From Nyssa sinensis (Eukaryota > Streptophyta > Magnoliopsida > Cornales > Nyssaceae): a stretch of DNA of 64,000 bases. Both the position numbers and the translations under genes were made by a program. The DNA is taken from NCBI GenBank assembly GCA_008638375.1, contig CM018031.1:64264688-64328687 (forward strand), read 5' to 3'. Numbering within the stretch: the stretch's first letter is position 1; the number at the start of each line of letters is the position of its first letter. The notes beneath the pieces were generated by a model. It saw only the letters and a list, made by a program, of their open reading frames with translations. It did not search any database and was not told the DNA's origin. Below are positions 10,533 through 23,768 of this stretch, piece after piece.

Positions 10533-13500
10533 ATGGAGGAACAAAGTGGTCACAAGAACCCTGTGCAGCTGATGTCATTGGCTTTTGGCGGGAATGCTAA
10601 CGATGTGTCTCATTCACCCCAAGATGATCCAAACCTGCACTACATTATGGCAGCCAGAAGGAATGAGATCTATCCTGTTCCTCTGCCCGTACCTCAGTGG
10701 ATTCATCATCAGCAAATACCTCCTCACTGTTATGTCAAGTTTCTCACTGAAAGTATGGTCTCTGAAATCCAAATGGAAAGGGAGGTATCACACAACAACT
10801 CAGGAAGGGCATCTGGTTTTAAACCTGCTGATCCTTCCTTTGACATGAATGTTTGGAAGGTAGAGCCATCTGTCCATATGCTCAACAGCAGCAATCATGA
10901 AGCTTCAATAAATTTAGCAGGACTTTTTTGTCCCGGTGAAATTGAGATAAAAGATGGGGAGTGCAATGTTCCCATGGTACGGGAATTCTTCCCTGTCCAC
11001 CAGAACTAAGTTTATGGCAATGTGATTTCTTCAAAATATATATATATATATATATATATATCAAATTAATGCCTTCAGTAATAAACTATGAGCGTTGAAA
11101 ATTTTGAATTGCTGTGTTTTCAACAGGTAAGATATCTGAGGCCCCACAATGAAGGCCAGCCAGTGAACAGCTTCACCAGTGCAGAATATCAGACCCGCCT
11201 TCAGGTCAAGTTTCTTACCTGATTATGCGATATTGCGTTTAATAATCATTGAAGTTTAAAAAAAAATTATCATGATTATGCGATACAAATATGTTGCCAA
11301 ATCACTGTGCTTCACAGAAACTAGAATCAATTGAAGACTGTTGTAATGTTTCTCAACCTCGTTCAAGAGTGGCAGTTGTTGCACCAGGTTTCCCAAACAA
11401 ACCACGCAAAAATTTATCAAGACAGAGAGCTGCTGATCGTGTAAGTGCTTTTTTTATTTTTTATTTTAAAAACATGAGCTCCATGAACTATGTAACTTGC
11501 ATAAAGTTTATATTAGAACTTAACTGCCAAGTTTTTGATCATGTACTCCTATATCTAAACTAAATAGTCATCAAATCTGTTACAGTCAACTGGACCAAAA
11601 TTTGGATGATTGCTTCAATTGGATCAGTGGATGTCATAGAACTATTGCCTGGATGAATTCAACTTTCCTAACTAGCTGTTATTTTCTTCAGTGTCGCAGG
11701 TTGAGGATTGCTGAGAAACTCGATGCATTGCAGGAACTGCTTCCACATTCTAAAGAGGTGATATACGTGGGCCCCTGGGGTGCCTGCATTTATGCGAGCG
11801 TGATTGTGCTTGTGGACATGCATGCATGTGCATTAATCCAAAAATAGTCTTTGAAAGGACCCTAATCACCAGTATGGACCGTGATAGAGTCCAACGTATT
11901 TCAGGATATGAGTTTATACTTCATTCTTTGTTGCATCTCCTTGCTCTGTTGCATTTTATTGATAAAATTTGTCTGAATTGCATATGATATTTCAAAATGT
12001 GCTACACAAGTGCTTTAGCCCTCAGTTAACATCATTGGGAAAAATAATAGTAATAATAATAAAGAGTTACATGAAATTTGGCTGAGGGGAATGCTTTAGA
12101 ATAGGGTTTATTAACGTTTGATGTAAGGAACAAATTTTTTTAAGTAATGTTACAAGTGGATGATAAGTAGTAAAAGGTAGCTGATTCTCAACAAGAGCAG
12201 GAACCCAAATCTTCATCATAGATAATAGAGCAAAGAAAAAATGATTGTACCTTTTAAAGATCTAACAAACTTTGAGCAAGATATTGAACTTTTTACATGC
12301 AGAGTGGCTCATGATTTTGAAATCATCTTCAGATTATATAAACCCAAATCTTGACATCCTTACTGATTAAATGAATGTTGGCAAAATTTATGTTCTGCAA
12401 TGAAAGATAAAGAGTACAAGCAGCGTGAATAACTTGTTAAGATTCAAAAGGCCATCCCATGTTCCAGACCTAATAGTCCTAACTTATAGATGACATTATT
12501 TATTTATTTAATTTTGACTGACAGGTGATGTGAATGGTGCCCTTTAAATTCCATGCAGATACTTTTACACTGTTTGTTTGACAACAGCTTGGCATCAGTA
12601 TTTGTATTAATGGCTTGCATAGATATTCACGAGTCATGCTTGGAAAACCTGCACAACTAGTTAATGACTGCTGCCTAGGGATTAGAATAATCCAGTTTTT
12701 GTGGTTTTGCAGGGTGGTAAAGTATCTCTACTGGAAGATATTATTGACCATATCAAGTGTTTGCAGCTTCAAATAAAGGTAGCCTTTCATCCTCGTGTTC
12801 TTGATTACTACTGTTAGGATGACATGCATTATGGCGGATGGATAGAAAATATATGGTTTTGCTTAAATAGTCAGAATTTTGACTCTTGAATACCTTCGTT
12901 GATTTGACGAAGCTTGAATGCTTGATATTTACCAATTTTCACTCTCGAATACCTGCTTTGTTTTTGATGAAACTCTAGCGCTTGATATTTATCAATTTTT
13001 AGCCATCTTGAAAAAAAAAAAAAAAGGTTGACAAATTTCCTAGGTGTTTTTTACTAGCTTCTTGAGTTGGATTTGTGTGAATTCCCTGAGAATTGGTTCT
13101 TCCATAATCAGGACTTTCTGTTAATTCCTGAATGAACAGGTTGGGGCTACAGCACCTTCTCTTTAACGATTAGGGCTAACTTTTATTACTAACAAATTCA
13201 TGTTACATGTTATGTACTCTCTTGCTTAATGTATCTACATCTGCTTTTCTTTTTCTTTTTTTATCATAGCTATTTCAGTTGAAGTTATATATAGACATCA
13301 TATGATAGTTTGTTCACCTTTTAGCATCAAAATTTGTTAGTTGAAAACACAATGGCGAATTTTAAGGGAACTCGATTGTGCAGGATTTAAGTCAAAGCAT
13401 ATTGGGAGGTGAATCGACTTCTGATCCTTTTATTTTCCTTGAGGTACCATTCACAAATATCCCTAAATGAAATAAATTATGCAAATTCATATCAGACTGT

Positions 13501-13759
13501 TCCCTCAACCATTTCAATCTCACAGTGAGGTTTTATTTTATTTTATTTATTTCCTAGAGTTTTCTACATGTCTTTTTTGGATGATTTGCAGGGGTATGGC
13601 CATTACCTTCTCCATGAACAGATGTTGAGCGAACCAATGGAAGAGATGGTGGGAAAGTTGCTGGAGTTGAATCCATCAGCAGCAGCCCAGCTGTTGGAAA
13701 GCAGGGGCCTTTTTATGATGCCAATGGCTTTGGCTGCAGAATTACACCAAACCATATAG
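10533..13759 (+). CDS. bHLH transcription factor, seven coding exons, atypical basic region
   Basis: Exons by splice signals and frame: 10533-10976, 11127-11204, 11318-11440, 11692-11757, 12713-12778, 13384-13443, 13592-13759. All introns are GT-AG and phase 0, giving 334 codons before TAG. The bHLH domain (about residues 207-262) spans exons 3-6: RQRAADR / CRRLRIAEKLDALQELLP / GGKVSLLEDIIDHIKCLQ. Leucine-rich helices suit dimerisation. In the basic region the usual H5-E9-R13 reads Q-D-R, so binding to a standard E-box is doubtful. A conserved tail follows (GHYLLHEQ ... LLESRGLFMMPMAL). The ATG at 10533 is the first in frame after the acceptor at 10518. It is likely nuclear; I cannot assign a subgroup or targets. 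Confidence 0.88.
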
Positions 13760-14925
13760 ATGCTTGACATGCTGATCCATCATAATTTTCACTCCTCCCC
13801 CCCCCCCCCCCCCCAAAAAAAAAAAAAGAAAAAAATCCATGGTTCTGTATCGAGCTTCATAGGCAAAGAACCCAGTCTTGCTATTTTGATTATCCATGTT
13901 CGAAACAAACTCAAAAGGATGTAATGATTTACAAGGTGCGTTACAGAATGTCTTGTGGGTGCTAACTTGAATTAAATTTTACATCACACTTGGTCAAATC
14001 AGCTTTGTGTTCCTCGTCCCTGGCCGCCTCAATTCCATTTAGTATCAGCTTTCATGTTTATATGTTTTAAAGACCTAGTCTATAGGGTCCTCATGTTGAG
14101 ACAATGAATAATCACACACACACACACACTAGCTTCTTGGGGAAAAAAAATTCACCCAAACTAATCATACAAAAATATAGACTGGCAATTGAGATTGCAC
14201 AATAGCATTTAAAAATAAATCAAAATCAAAAGAACTTATGCAGGACATATTTAACTCATCGAGGGGTACAACATTTATGGTTGAGAGCTGTTTAGAGTCT
14301 GTTTTGCGTTGAACTAGCAGTCTCAAGGAACCAGTTGAATAGCAAGACTAACATGAGGTTTGTATAGATATTGAGCTCGTGTTTTCAAGCACCTTGATTT
14401 AGCATGTGGCACCTGTTTAATAATGAATGATTATACAAATGATAAGCTACTCTTTTATATCTTGTTTGGCATAGACCACCTGCTTTTTATTTGAGGTGTG
14501 AATGACCTTTTGGTCCCTTTCTATTAAAGGTCTAAGGCTAGTCCAGTGTACAAAGCTCCTATCATTACAAGATCTAAGAAGGGTTAAATATACGTAATCT
14601 TATTTTTGCAAGGTCATAGTAGAGCAACCTTACCATGCACCACGACCCGCCCTCTTCAAAGGTGAGACCATAAATTTGGTAGAACCTGCACTTATGTAAT
14701 GTAATTCTGCAGCGAAATTTTTCTGGTCCCTTTATGGCAGCAAAGTGACATTATTATCCATATTAAAAACACCGGGATTTGGATATCACCAACCAAGAGG
14801 AGAAAAATATACACAATTCTTTAACAATATTTTCACGACGCACGAGTTTGACAGAACAACTTACTTGATGATACAATCATTTGGGACATGGTTTTCAATT
14901 AATATGACGTTACATGAATAAATAG
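13760..14925. other. 3' region of the bHLH gene and convergent intergenic spacer
   Basis: Starts with the bHLH 3' untranslated region, including a C-run then A-run (13796-13827). (AC)n lies at about 14113-14130. The right end is 3' flank of the convergent LpxB gene. No other gene recognised. Confidence 0.5.
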
Positions 14926-17900
14926 TCACCGTCTTCTAGCAGAGTATAGTACAGTTGATGCTGCAATCATGCTTGGGGTATAATCAGGAAACATAGGTCT
15001 GAATTCTTGCTCGGTTTTAGTTCTTTCTGGAGGACGGAGGAATTCCATAACCTTTTCAGCAGCAATGATCTGTTCTTCTCGGGCGCCTTCATTCTGTAGT
15101 TAATTCCCTGAAATTTCACTCCATTATGGAAGAATTATAGTATTGATTATATTAATTCTGGATATTAAAGATGACACAGGCACCTCTATTTAAAAATCTA
15201 ATGAAGCCCCTCAAACTAACATTGAAGAGGTAGCCATCCAGGCCAATTATTTAAAGGGATAATTACATTGACCAACCCCCAGTTATCTCACAATTACAAG
15301 GGTCTCCCTTGTATTTTCTAAAATTATACTGACCTGACCTCCCCTCTGTATATTGACAATATACAGATACAAAATCCACCATTGACTGATGTTAGGGTAT
15401 CAACCAATTTTTTATGACTAAAATATTCTTACATACTATACCGACCTTCCCTATTTTATTCAAAGATCACAGTGTGATTAGTGTAATTATTCTTAAGGAT
15501 AAAATATTAAATTTATGTTCCTGTTAACGTCTGCCTCCCGACAATTTTGACAGGGGATGTTAGTGTAATATCAAAAATCACATGGGACGTCCGTGTAATT
15601 ATCCTTTATTTAAATCATAGGCATTATCTTAGAGGGTTACTGAAAAACACAATAATAGGACATCTAGAACAAATTTATATTGAAAACTTTGCAGTTCTAT
15701 ATACTCTGTTAAGACATGGAAAAAAAAAACCCATATATGAATATTGCAAAAATATCTTACATGATCAATGATGCCAATTTTGAAGGCGTGCATGCTTGAA
15801 AGAGAGCTTCGGGAATTATGTCTGAACCCAAAAGAATATTTGGAAGAGAGATGTATGGTATTTTGGCTTTATAACGTATGAACCATTCAGTTAGGAGATG
15901 GGCTCGATAGGCAACAACACATGGTAACCGTGCAAGTTGCAACTCCAAAGCCACTGTCCCAGAAGTACATAATGCAACCCTGCTTGCCTGCATGGTATTC
16001 GATCTAGCTTAGTAAGATAATTAATCTCACCAGAAACTACAGAACACAATGATCGAGCCCAATGTTCTCAAAGTAGAAAATGTACAATTAGCTTTATTTG
16101 GGCTGGGTGAAAAGTATCTGGACAAATCTTGTTACATGGCTCAATAATGTGTATAACAGGTGTAATGATATGGATTAATTTTGACATGTCCTGTCATATG
16201 TCTCGCCACAGGAGGTGTACCCAATCTCCCACGTTGCATAAGTAAAATATGATTTAACATTTCAAATGTAGATACAAAAATATAAGGTAGCACCTAAATC
16301 ACAGCAAAAGAAATTAAAAAGAAAAAAAAAACTCAAGAAGTATTAATCAGCATATAAATAAACATATTAATAACCAAATTTTGACAGCTATATATAGTGA
16401 GTTCCTAATGGTGGATCCTAGTCAGAGCCAAATCATAATGAAAAATATCGAGCAGCTAAACCATGCAGGCTCCAATCACTTAATAACCAAATTTAAATAA
16501 GGCCCTTTTAACCAGCATCGGAGAGACCACTAGTCTATAAGATAGTACTGCAGTATACTTGTAATAAGGTTTACATATGATCCACCTAAATCAAATAGTT
16601 CTCTATATATGACATGGGCAAAGTCCGGACGAACAGGTGCAATTGGATAAATAAATAAAATATCAGGCAGGATAACCAGTATTTGCTAAAACATTATGAA
16701 GGCAATAGATATTTGGTTTAAGAGGTGGTTTGACAAAACTTTGGATAATCTTGACTGACTTTCTGAATTTGTCAAAATAGTCTTTTTTCTTCCCCCCCCC
16801 CCTCCCCCCCTTCCTTTTTATTGTTTGTTTTATTCATCCATGGGACTGTGATATGCTACAGAAAGATATTCATATGATTTAAAGAAAGCCTATGATAAGA
16901 TCCCTAGAGGTTTAATATGGTGGGTTTTAAAAAAGAAATGAGTTACAAAATGATATATCGAAACAATAAAAGATAATTATGATGGGACTGTAATTATAGT
17001 AAAAGTGAATTTCCGATACTTTCCTTTTACTTTAGTAATGGATGAATTGACTCAGCATATACTTGATGAAGTTTCATGGAGTAAACTTTTTGCTAATGAT
17101 ATTGTTTTAGTTAATGAAACTAAAAGATGGATAAATGTTAAACTAGAGGTTTGAGAGAGGCTTTAGAATCAAGAGGGTTCAAAATAAGTAAGACAAAAAC
17201 TAAATGTCTTGAGTGTGAATTTAGTAAAACTAAGAATACGAACGGGTATATGGTGAAGATTGAAAATAAAAAGATAATAAAAATCTAGGTTTACTTATCC
17301 ACAGAAATGAGAAATTGAAGACGATGTTACTAATAAAATTAAAGCAGCATGGATTAAGCAGAAAAGTGTTTCTGCCATATTGTGTAATCGACGTATATAT
17401 TTAAAATTGAAAGGCAAATTTTATAGAACAACTATTAGACCAATGATGTTGTATGGAATAGAATATTGGATAGTTTGAAAATAATATATTAATAAAATAA
17501 GTGTCGCCAAAATAGGATATTGAGGTGAATTTGCGGTGAGACATGAAGAAATAGAATTAAAAAAGAACATATTCGTGAGATAATAGGAATAGTCCTTGTA
17601 GGAGATAAAATGAGAAAAAAAACTGATTAAATATCAAGGGTTGTGATAGGGTGCATAGGTAACCAAAATTAACTTTACTAGAGATAATAAAAAATAGATA
17701 TGATAATGTGTGGTTTAATTGAGGGAATGAGCTTAAATAGCGTAGAATACCGAGACAAGATTCATGTAGCCGGCCTCAAATAATTAGGATAAGGCTTTGT
17801 GCAGTTGAGTTAGTTGTATATTTAAAAATATCATACACATGGAAAAACCCACTAGATGCAGGGAACTCTTATTCTGCCTAATTTGTCAGCATCTAATGAA

Positions 17901-20318
17901 CTTATAACTGGTACATTTTAAGAAAGAAGATTGGGAGGCCTTACACTAAATGCATCAGTATTTCAACTTTGGCGATCCTCCAGGAATCGAGATGACAGAT
18001 ACAGGCCACTCATGAACAATACTACTGATATAGCCTTCCACATGATGATTAGGGGCCACATGGACCACTGCAGTCAACTCTGAGAAAGAGTCCTTTAATA
18101 GCTCCATAGCTTTCGAGAAGATGGAAAGCATGCGGGTTACCTCTTGTAATCTGCTTCCAGGAAGCAAGGTGATTATTGTGGCCCCTTTCAAAGATAAGAT
18201 CCATGAATTAGAAAGATATAATCAGAACCAAATAGGAAAACATGAATAAAAAATTTCTATCACTTAAAATTCAGAAAAAGGAGCATTGCAGAGACGAAAA
18301 TAAATACTTCAAGAAGGGAAAAGCACCAAAAAGAAAAAAAAAGAAGAAGAAAAAGTCCCCCATAGAAAGATAGATGGAGGCGTATAATTTGTAAAAACAA
18401 TCTAGATGCTGACACAAGTGTAGAACAACATCCACATGGTTTAAGATGATGTACAAGGTGGATTAAGAATATATTTCTCAGAGAGAAAATTAAAACTTTG
18501 TTCTATAGATAACATAGAACAATATAAGATTCAGATTACCTGAAGGTATTCCATATTGACTTCGAAATTCTTCAGAATTTCCTCCCACTTTCCATTCATT
18601 TTCTGCTGTATCCTTTCCCTGAAGATGAAATGCCTTCAGCTTGTAAATAATTAAACAACTACCCAGGATATTGAGTCAATGTAGAAAAAAATGGATACAA
18701 TTATAAAATCCAAAGTTAGTTGAAGTAAGAACTATGTTTTTTTTTTTTAATCAGAGAACTATGTTTCTCTACATACAGGAACTGTATGAATCAAATAAAA
18801 AATTTGAACATAAGATTAGAACTCAGAGCTGTACCAAATTCAATTCCAAAACGTCTTCGAGTACAGGGTGGCCCACAAAAGTTGCAGCCAATCCATTCAA
18901 CCGACAAACTTCTTCCTCAAATGGAAGAATACACAAGACATGGTCCACAAATTCAGAAAGACCTTTTAGTCTTGCTTCACCCCCCTTCCATGCCCAAAAT
19001 GATGGCGCTACATAATGGAAAAGTGGAGGGCAAACCAATCCTTGCTCACCATATCTAGCTGCAAAAAACATTCCCCCAAAATCCTACACCACACTTTTTT
19101 GCATAAGCAAAATGTAAGCATTCATTTAAACCCCAAGAAACTGGGTTGAAATTACCCCTCAGCTGCTTTAGGAGACGGAATGAGAACCCCTTGGAGTCCA
19201 CAGTCACTGCAACATGAGGCCGAAACAAAAGTGCATCCTCTATAGTTTCCTTCAACTTAACCTGCCATTTCAAATTTCAGTATAGGAATCAAGTCCAAAT
19301 CAGATGCAATGGTATTGACGGTTCCTACTTAACAAAAATGTGACTAAAATGTAAAATATAGAAGAAAAAAGATGTGTGATTGTGAAAGTGCATAACATTT
19401 ACATTTCTCGCTACTCACTCTAAACTTATTCAAATGTGGCAGCAACTCCCAGATACCCATTACTGCGATATCCTCCATGGGGAACAGAGACTTCAATCCT
19501 TGTTTACACATCATGGACCTGAACTGATGCAAGCTAAGAATATTATAATTGGTAATTCATGCAAAATCCAAAAAGGTGAGATCATTGACAAAAAAATTTC
19601 ACACAACTCCAGTGCTAAGAGAGAACAAATAAACATGTCACATAACTAGTACACACGATAACATCTCATATTTGATAACTGAAAAAATCAAGGAAGAGAA
19701 AAGAATTTAAAATTTAAAAGCACTTAGTTTCAATATTTGGGAGTCAGGGGCATGAAAACTGAAACTTCCATTAAATTGTTTAATATGAGGGCTAACCTAA
19801 ATATATATAAATAAATAAAAAATAGAACTATAGTTAGCAATTGGAATGCCAAAACAAATTTTTTTTTTTTTTAAAAAAAAGAAGTTTTACTTATCAAAAT
19901 ACAATTAAATAAAATGAAAAAAGAAGTTCATAATATCCATCCAATTAAAGCATTATTACTTTATTACTACATTCGAGGAAACAAAAAACATAGACATATC
20001 AGCAATAGTTAAGATTCGTATACAAAAGAAGACAAATAAAATTAAGACAATCTCAAATATAAGTAGGAAAGAGAAAGTGTACCCTCCAACACCCACAAAA
20101 CGGACAGGACAAGGAGAAAGTTTCTTCAGGGAAGCCATGAGACGAGAACCAAGGGTGTCGCCAGAAACCTCTCCTGCAACTATAAAGACCCTCAGTTCCC
20201 CATCTTTAGCAGCCATATCCATTGTAGCTCTGCTTGAAAATGAGATAGATCTTCTCAATAGCCATAAGAAACCCACATTAACCCTGCTCTTCGAGTTCCA
20301 AATTGTTCTTAGCAACAT
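14926..20318 (-). CDS. LPXB: Lipid-A-disaccharide synthase (LpxB), mitochondrial type; two apparent 1-base insertions
   Basis: Glycosyltransferase family 19; joins UDP-diacylglucosamine and lipid X in the plant lipid A-like pathway. Minus-strand exons: 20318-20083, 19533-19419, 19261-19156, 19058-18835, 18618-18540, 18184-17945, 15987-15761, 15107-14926. Hallmarks: AGEVSGD (residues 48-54), GLKSLFPMEDIAVMG, VTVDSKGFSFRLLK, HYVAPSFWAWK, FVGHP, LLPGSR and CTSGTVALELQL. The first ~33 residues are Arg/Ser-rich without acids, as in a mitochondrial presequence. Exon 6 is one base too long (extra base near 17957, causing TGA just before the splice site) and exon 8 is one base too long (near 15100). 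Without these the product would be about 468 residues. Either the assembly has errors or this copy is broken. Confidence 0.88.
15252..15610. mobile_element. MITE with inverted ends in the LpxB last intron
   Basis: Left end 'aaagggataattacattgacc' (15254 on) and right end 'gtgtaattatcctttattt' (about 15593-15611) are inverted copies. The interior repeats phrases such as 'accgacctcccct' and 'gtgtaattatt'. About 360 bp, no coding capacity. Related sequences occur at 33045-33500, 40225-40410 and 54355-54800. Confidence 0.6.
16855..17830 (+). pseudogene. Decayed LINE (L1-type) reverse transcriptase in LpxB intron 6
   Basis: Plus-strand translation across frames and stops gives DLKKAYDKIPR, a decayed ADD-box (FANDIVLV for FADDIVLV), TNKIKAAWIKQK, LKLKGKFYRTTIRPMMLYGIEYW and, near the end, RPQIIRIRLCAVEL. 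These are standard steps of plant LINE RT and its 3' part. Many stops and frameshifts are present. It is antisense to the host gene and lies wholly within the intron between 17945 and 15987. Confidence 0.8.
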
Positions 20319-21640
20319 CCCTATAATTTTCCAAGCATCACGAGCACAAGAGATGAGATTGTCTAAACAAACTTTAGTCCACCAGCATAATTTTGCATAT
20401 TATTGAGAAGCCAAAAAAGTGAGATTATTATTTTATTATCTAAGAGTTGTATGATTTAATTGTTTTTGGAAACAAATGACTTGGGTAACTGTGTACCCCT
20501 CTGTTGTGCTCCCTACTGGTTATGTAATGGCAGACACATTCATGAAACATGATATTACGAAATGCTTGAGAGAAATTGTCTGACACCTGCAATTTGTTAT
20601 GTACATGACCTAAACCTATGTCATAGCATTTCATTTAAGTTACCTGGTGCATGGTGTTGATAATTCAAATCATGATGAAATCGACGTCTAAAACTATTCA
20701 TAAACCAATCAAGCTATGCAGAAACTATATAAAGGCAGAAACATAGCATTAGAATATTAGTAACTATTAAATCACCAACTCATCTGAAAGCTTAAGCTAT
20801 TAGAGAAAGTGCAACTTGAATATTATATTCTCTAACACACTCCGTCACGTGTGGCTAGAGAGCCAACACGTGCATCATTTCATATTATTAGGGGGCGGTG
20901 AGGTTTAAACTTTGGAGCTTTTGTCTGCTTTGCTATCATGTCAAATCATCAACTCATTTAAAACCTTAATCATGTATACACAAAACCTCAAAGAAATTCG
21001 GTGATATTTCAAAAACTACTGTGAATGTATACACAAACCCCAAGAGAGTGTTCTTGAATCTTAGACCTACTAACTATATAAGCATGGGTCAATGTATTTA
21101 TTCATATATACGTACAACGAATCATTCATAAATGCATACAAAATTGATATCCAGTAATGCAGAATCGAAAACATATTATAGATCCAAACATCAAACAGAA
21201 TCCGACAATAAAGATCAACAAGGACATAATCATCCACTCAAATTATAAATCTATACAACACACGCATAAACAAAACATTAAAGTTACTCATTCTCTAAAT
21301 TATTACCTATTCCACCGTGTGTCTAAGTGTATCGTTCTCTAAATTATTACCTATTCTCCAAAATTTAACGACAAAATTTATGCCTTATTGAAGGTAAAAT
21401 CTACGTGAGCACAGAGAGCTAAGGCAGGAGGAGTGATTTACCTGTTGTCCGGCGATGGAAGGACAACTGGAGATCGGAGGCGGGGAAGAGTGGAGAGTAT
21501 GAGAGGAGACAGAGAGAGCAGAGCAGCAGGCCAAACGTATGAGATGAGGAACCCTAAAGGCAAAAAATCAATGTCCCCTCAGAGAGATGCGCAGACATCC
21601 TTGCGAACATGAGTGTCAAGCAGAGGGCCAAGCTACTCTT
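20319..21640 (-). other. Leader intron and untranslated first exon of LpxB
   Basis: An acceptor-like TTATAG/GG lies immediately before the ATG at 20318. A CT-rich minus-strand block at about 21441-21600 ending GGACAACAG/GTAAAT (donor at 21440) looks like an untranslated first exon, so the leader intron would be about 1.1 kb. Between them the sequence is AT-rich and I see no gene. Start site not determined. Confidence 0.5.
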
Positions 21641-21878
21641 GAGGCCTTTTAATTCCCTTATACCAAAAAATAATAATAATAATAATTCAATATGTGCGTA
21701 TGTGTGTATATATGTGACTATGTGTATATCAGTATATATGAGGAAGAGTAGTTTTTACGTATTCTAATTAAAAATATATAACATTTTTTTCATAAAAGAT
21801 GGTGTATAATTATGAAAAAATATTGGAAGATCCCATTCTAATTTTGTTCTAATATTTCCAACGATTAAATGTTAATGT

Positions 21879-22250
21879 GTTATGGATCATAGAATATTTG
21901 TTTGTATAATTATAAGTATGTTAAGTGGCTTTGTCACTTATCTGGTCGATAATGTATTATGGATCATAAAATATTTTTTGTATAATTATAGTACGTTAAG
22001 TGGCCTTGTTACTTATCAGGGTCATTTATATTATTATTGTTATTCACGTCTTTTTTTTCTTTCCTATTTGTTTATGTTTTTTTCATTGGCCTTGTCACTT
22101 ATTTGGGTCGATAATGTATTACGGACCATAGAATATTTGTTTGTATAATTATAGTACGTTAAGTGACCTTGTTACTTATACGGGTCATTTATATTATAAT
22201 TGTTATTCATGTTTTTTTTTTCTTTCCTGTTTATTTATGTTTTCTTTCAT
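21879..22250. repeat. Imperfect tandem repeat built on 'ttatggatcatagaatattt'
   Basis: The phrase recurs at about 21879, 21957 and 22117 (ttacggaccatagaatattt), each followed by 'gtataattat', 'agt.cgttaagtg.ccttgt.acttat' and 'gggtc'. The last two copies share about 160 bases, including 'gggtcatttatattat.attgttattca'. It looks like local duplication with small internal deletions. Confidence 0.8.
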
Positions 22251-22412
22251 TAAAATAAATATTCACATCTTCTCGTACAGAGTAAGACTTTGAATCCATA
22301 ACCTCCTCTTTAGAGGAGGTATGAATGGTCAATTAGACTAATCCAATTAGTTATCATTACTATTATCATAAATATATGATTAGGTTGGGTGATTTTTTTT
22401 GTGTGTGAACTA

Positions 22413-22919
22413 TAGGGTTGCAACTCTATTAGGCCGAATCCGGTTTTAGCCTTGACCAGGTTCAACCCGTGATACAAGTCATCAAGCTCGAGAATAATTA
22501 GAAGAGTGAACCTGAGCCCAACAAAAATGCCGAGTATCAGATTTTTTTAGTTTTTTTGGGAGTTCGGATTCGATTTTCGTACATATTCTAAAGACAAAAA
22601 TGAAAATATTTTTAATAAAAATAGATTTAAAAAAATCAATACAATTAAATAATAAAATAAATATTACATGTTTGAAATATTAATGGAATAAACAGTAAAT
22701 ATCATTTACATGTTTAAATTTATTGATTCATATTAATTGAGTATAAAATATATAATTTTTTAAGTAGTTCAAGTTGGACACCCGACATCTCTCCCCAAGC
22801 CCATCCCGATTTAAATTTAAGATTCGGGCCGGACTTGAATATTATATATTTTTATTCAGGTCCATAATTTCTTAAAGATCGAACCAGCCTCAAATTTATC
22901 CGCCCTACTTGCACCTCTA
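22413..22919. mobile_element. hAT-like non-autonomous element, copy 1
   Basis: Left end TAGGGTTGCAACT and right end ...CTTGCACCTCTA are imperfect inverted repeats of the TAGGGGTGCAA type common in plant hAT MITEs. Inside are GC-rich phrases (gggccggactt, cccgacatc) in an AT-rich background, shared with the copy at 51237-51804. An 8-bp target duplication is not evident. Confidence 0.5.
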
Positions 22920-23768
22920 TTCATTCTATATCAACAAAATCATATTTGTAGAATATTTTTTCCCCAACCAGCCAGGTGGTTTTTTTTTTGTAATCTACTC
23001 CCTTTAATACTTATTTCTTAGACATGCATTTTTAAAAAGTGGTGTCTTGTGAAAAATCACTTCTAAAGTTAAGATTCCACATTTTGAACAAAATTTTTGG
23101 TTTAAAAACATTTTTTCAAAAGCCACTATTGAAAATTACATAAGTTTAAAAATAAGTGTAAATATCCATAGGTAACGAAAATTAATTTTAAAGAAAAAGT
23201 GTGTGCAAGTAAAAAATTCATATTTGCAGCATTCTGCTTCCACCAAATGGTAACCGATTTACACACTAAGCACCGAACAGGATATACCACCTCTTGTAAG
23301 ATGGTACAAAGAACACAAAAATAAGTAGCAGCAGCTTCTAATTCCCACATGACAATCATCCTCAGTTATCAATGCTGCTGAACACAAGAATCTGGAAATA
23401 GTTGCAAGCGGTCAAAGCTAGGGTCCATATATAGAGTTCCAGTGTACCTGTGATGACCATACACAATTCATAAAACATATGATATGCACTAATATTAAGA
23501 TTGTAAGTATAAAAGCACATTTGAAACCAAGAGCTATATGCCCCCACGGAATTTCCACTATTATTTATATATATATATATATATCTAAGCTGTACAGATG
23601 AAATCAGGAAATAGTTATTGCCAATCCAGAGAGCCTCAAGCAGAATTCCAGTCCCTATATACTATAGAGCAGTGAGAAATCCTATATCAACTATCAAAAC
23701 TTACTTAGCGAAAAAAATAGAGAAAAAGCATATTTGTAGTTTTGCGTTCGCTTGTTTCCATACAGAAT

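Larger units (their letters stand above)
21641..23768. other. Intergenic AT-rich spacer with repeats
   Basis: Between the divergent-side leader of LpxB and the 3' end of the CUE-domain gene. It holds the imperfect tandem repeat at 21879-22250, a hAT-like non-autonomous element at 22413-22919, and (TA)n at about 23564-23584. No gene recognised. Confidence 0.5.

Noticed and set aside
15094..15106. Acceptor CTACAG/AATGAA as the start of the last LpxB exon
   Set aside because: It would break phase with the preceding exon and drop four residues; the acceptor TTTCAG at 15108-15109 gives the expected E-L-L-Q residues apart from one extra base.
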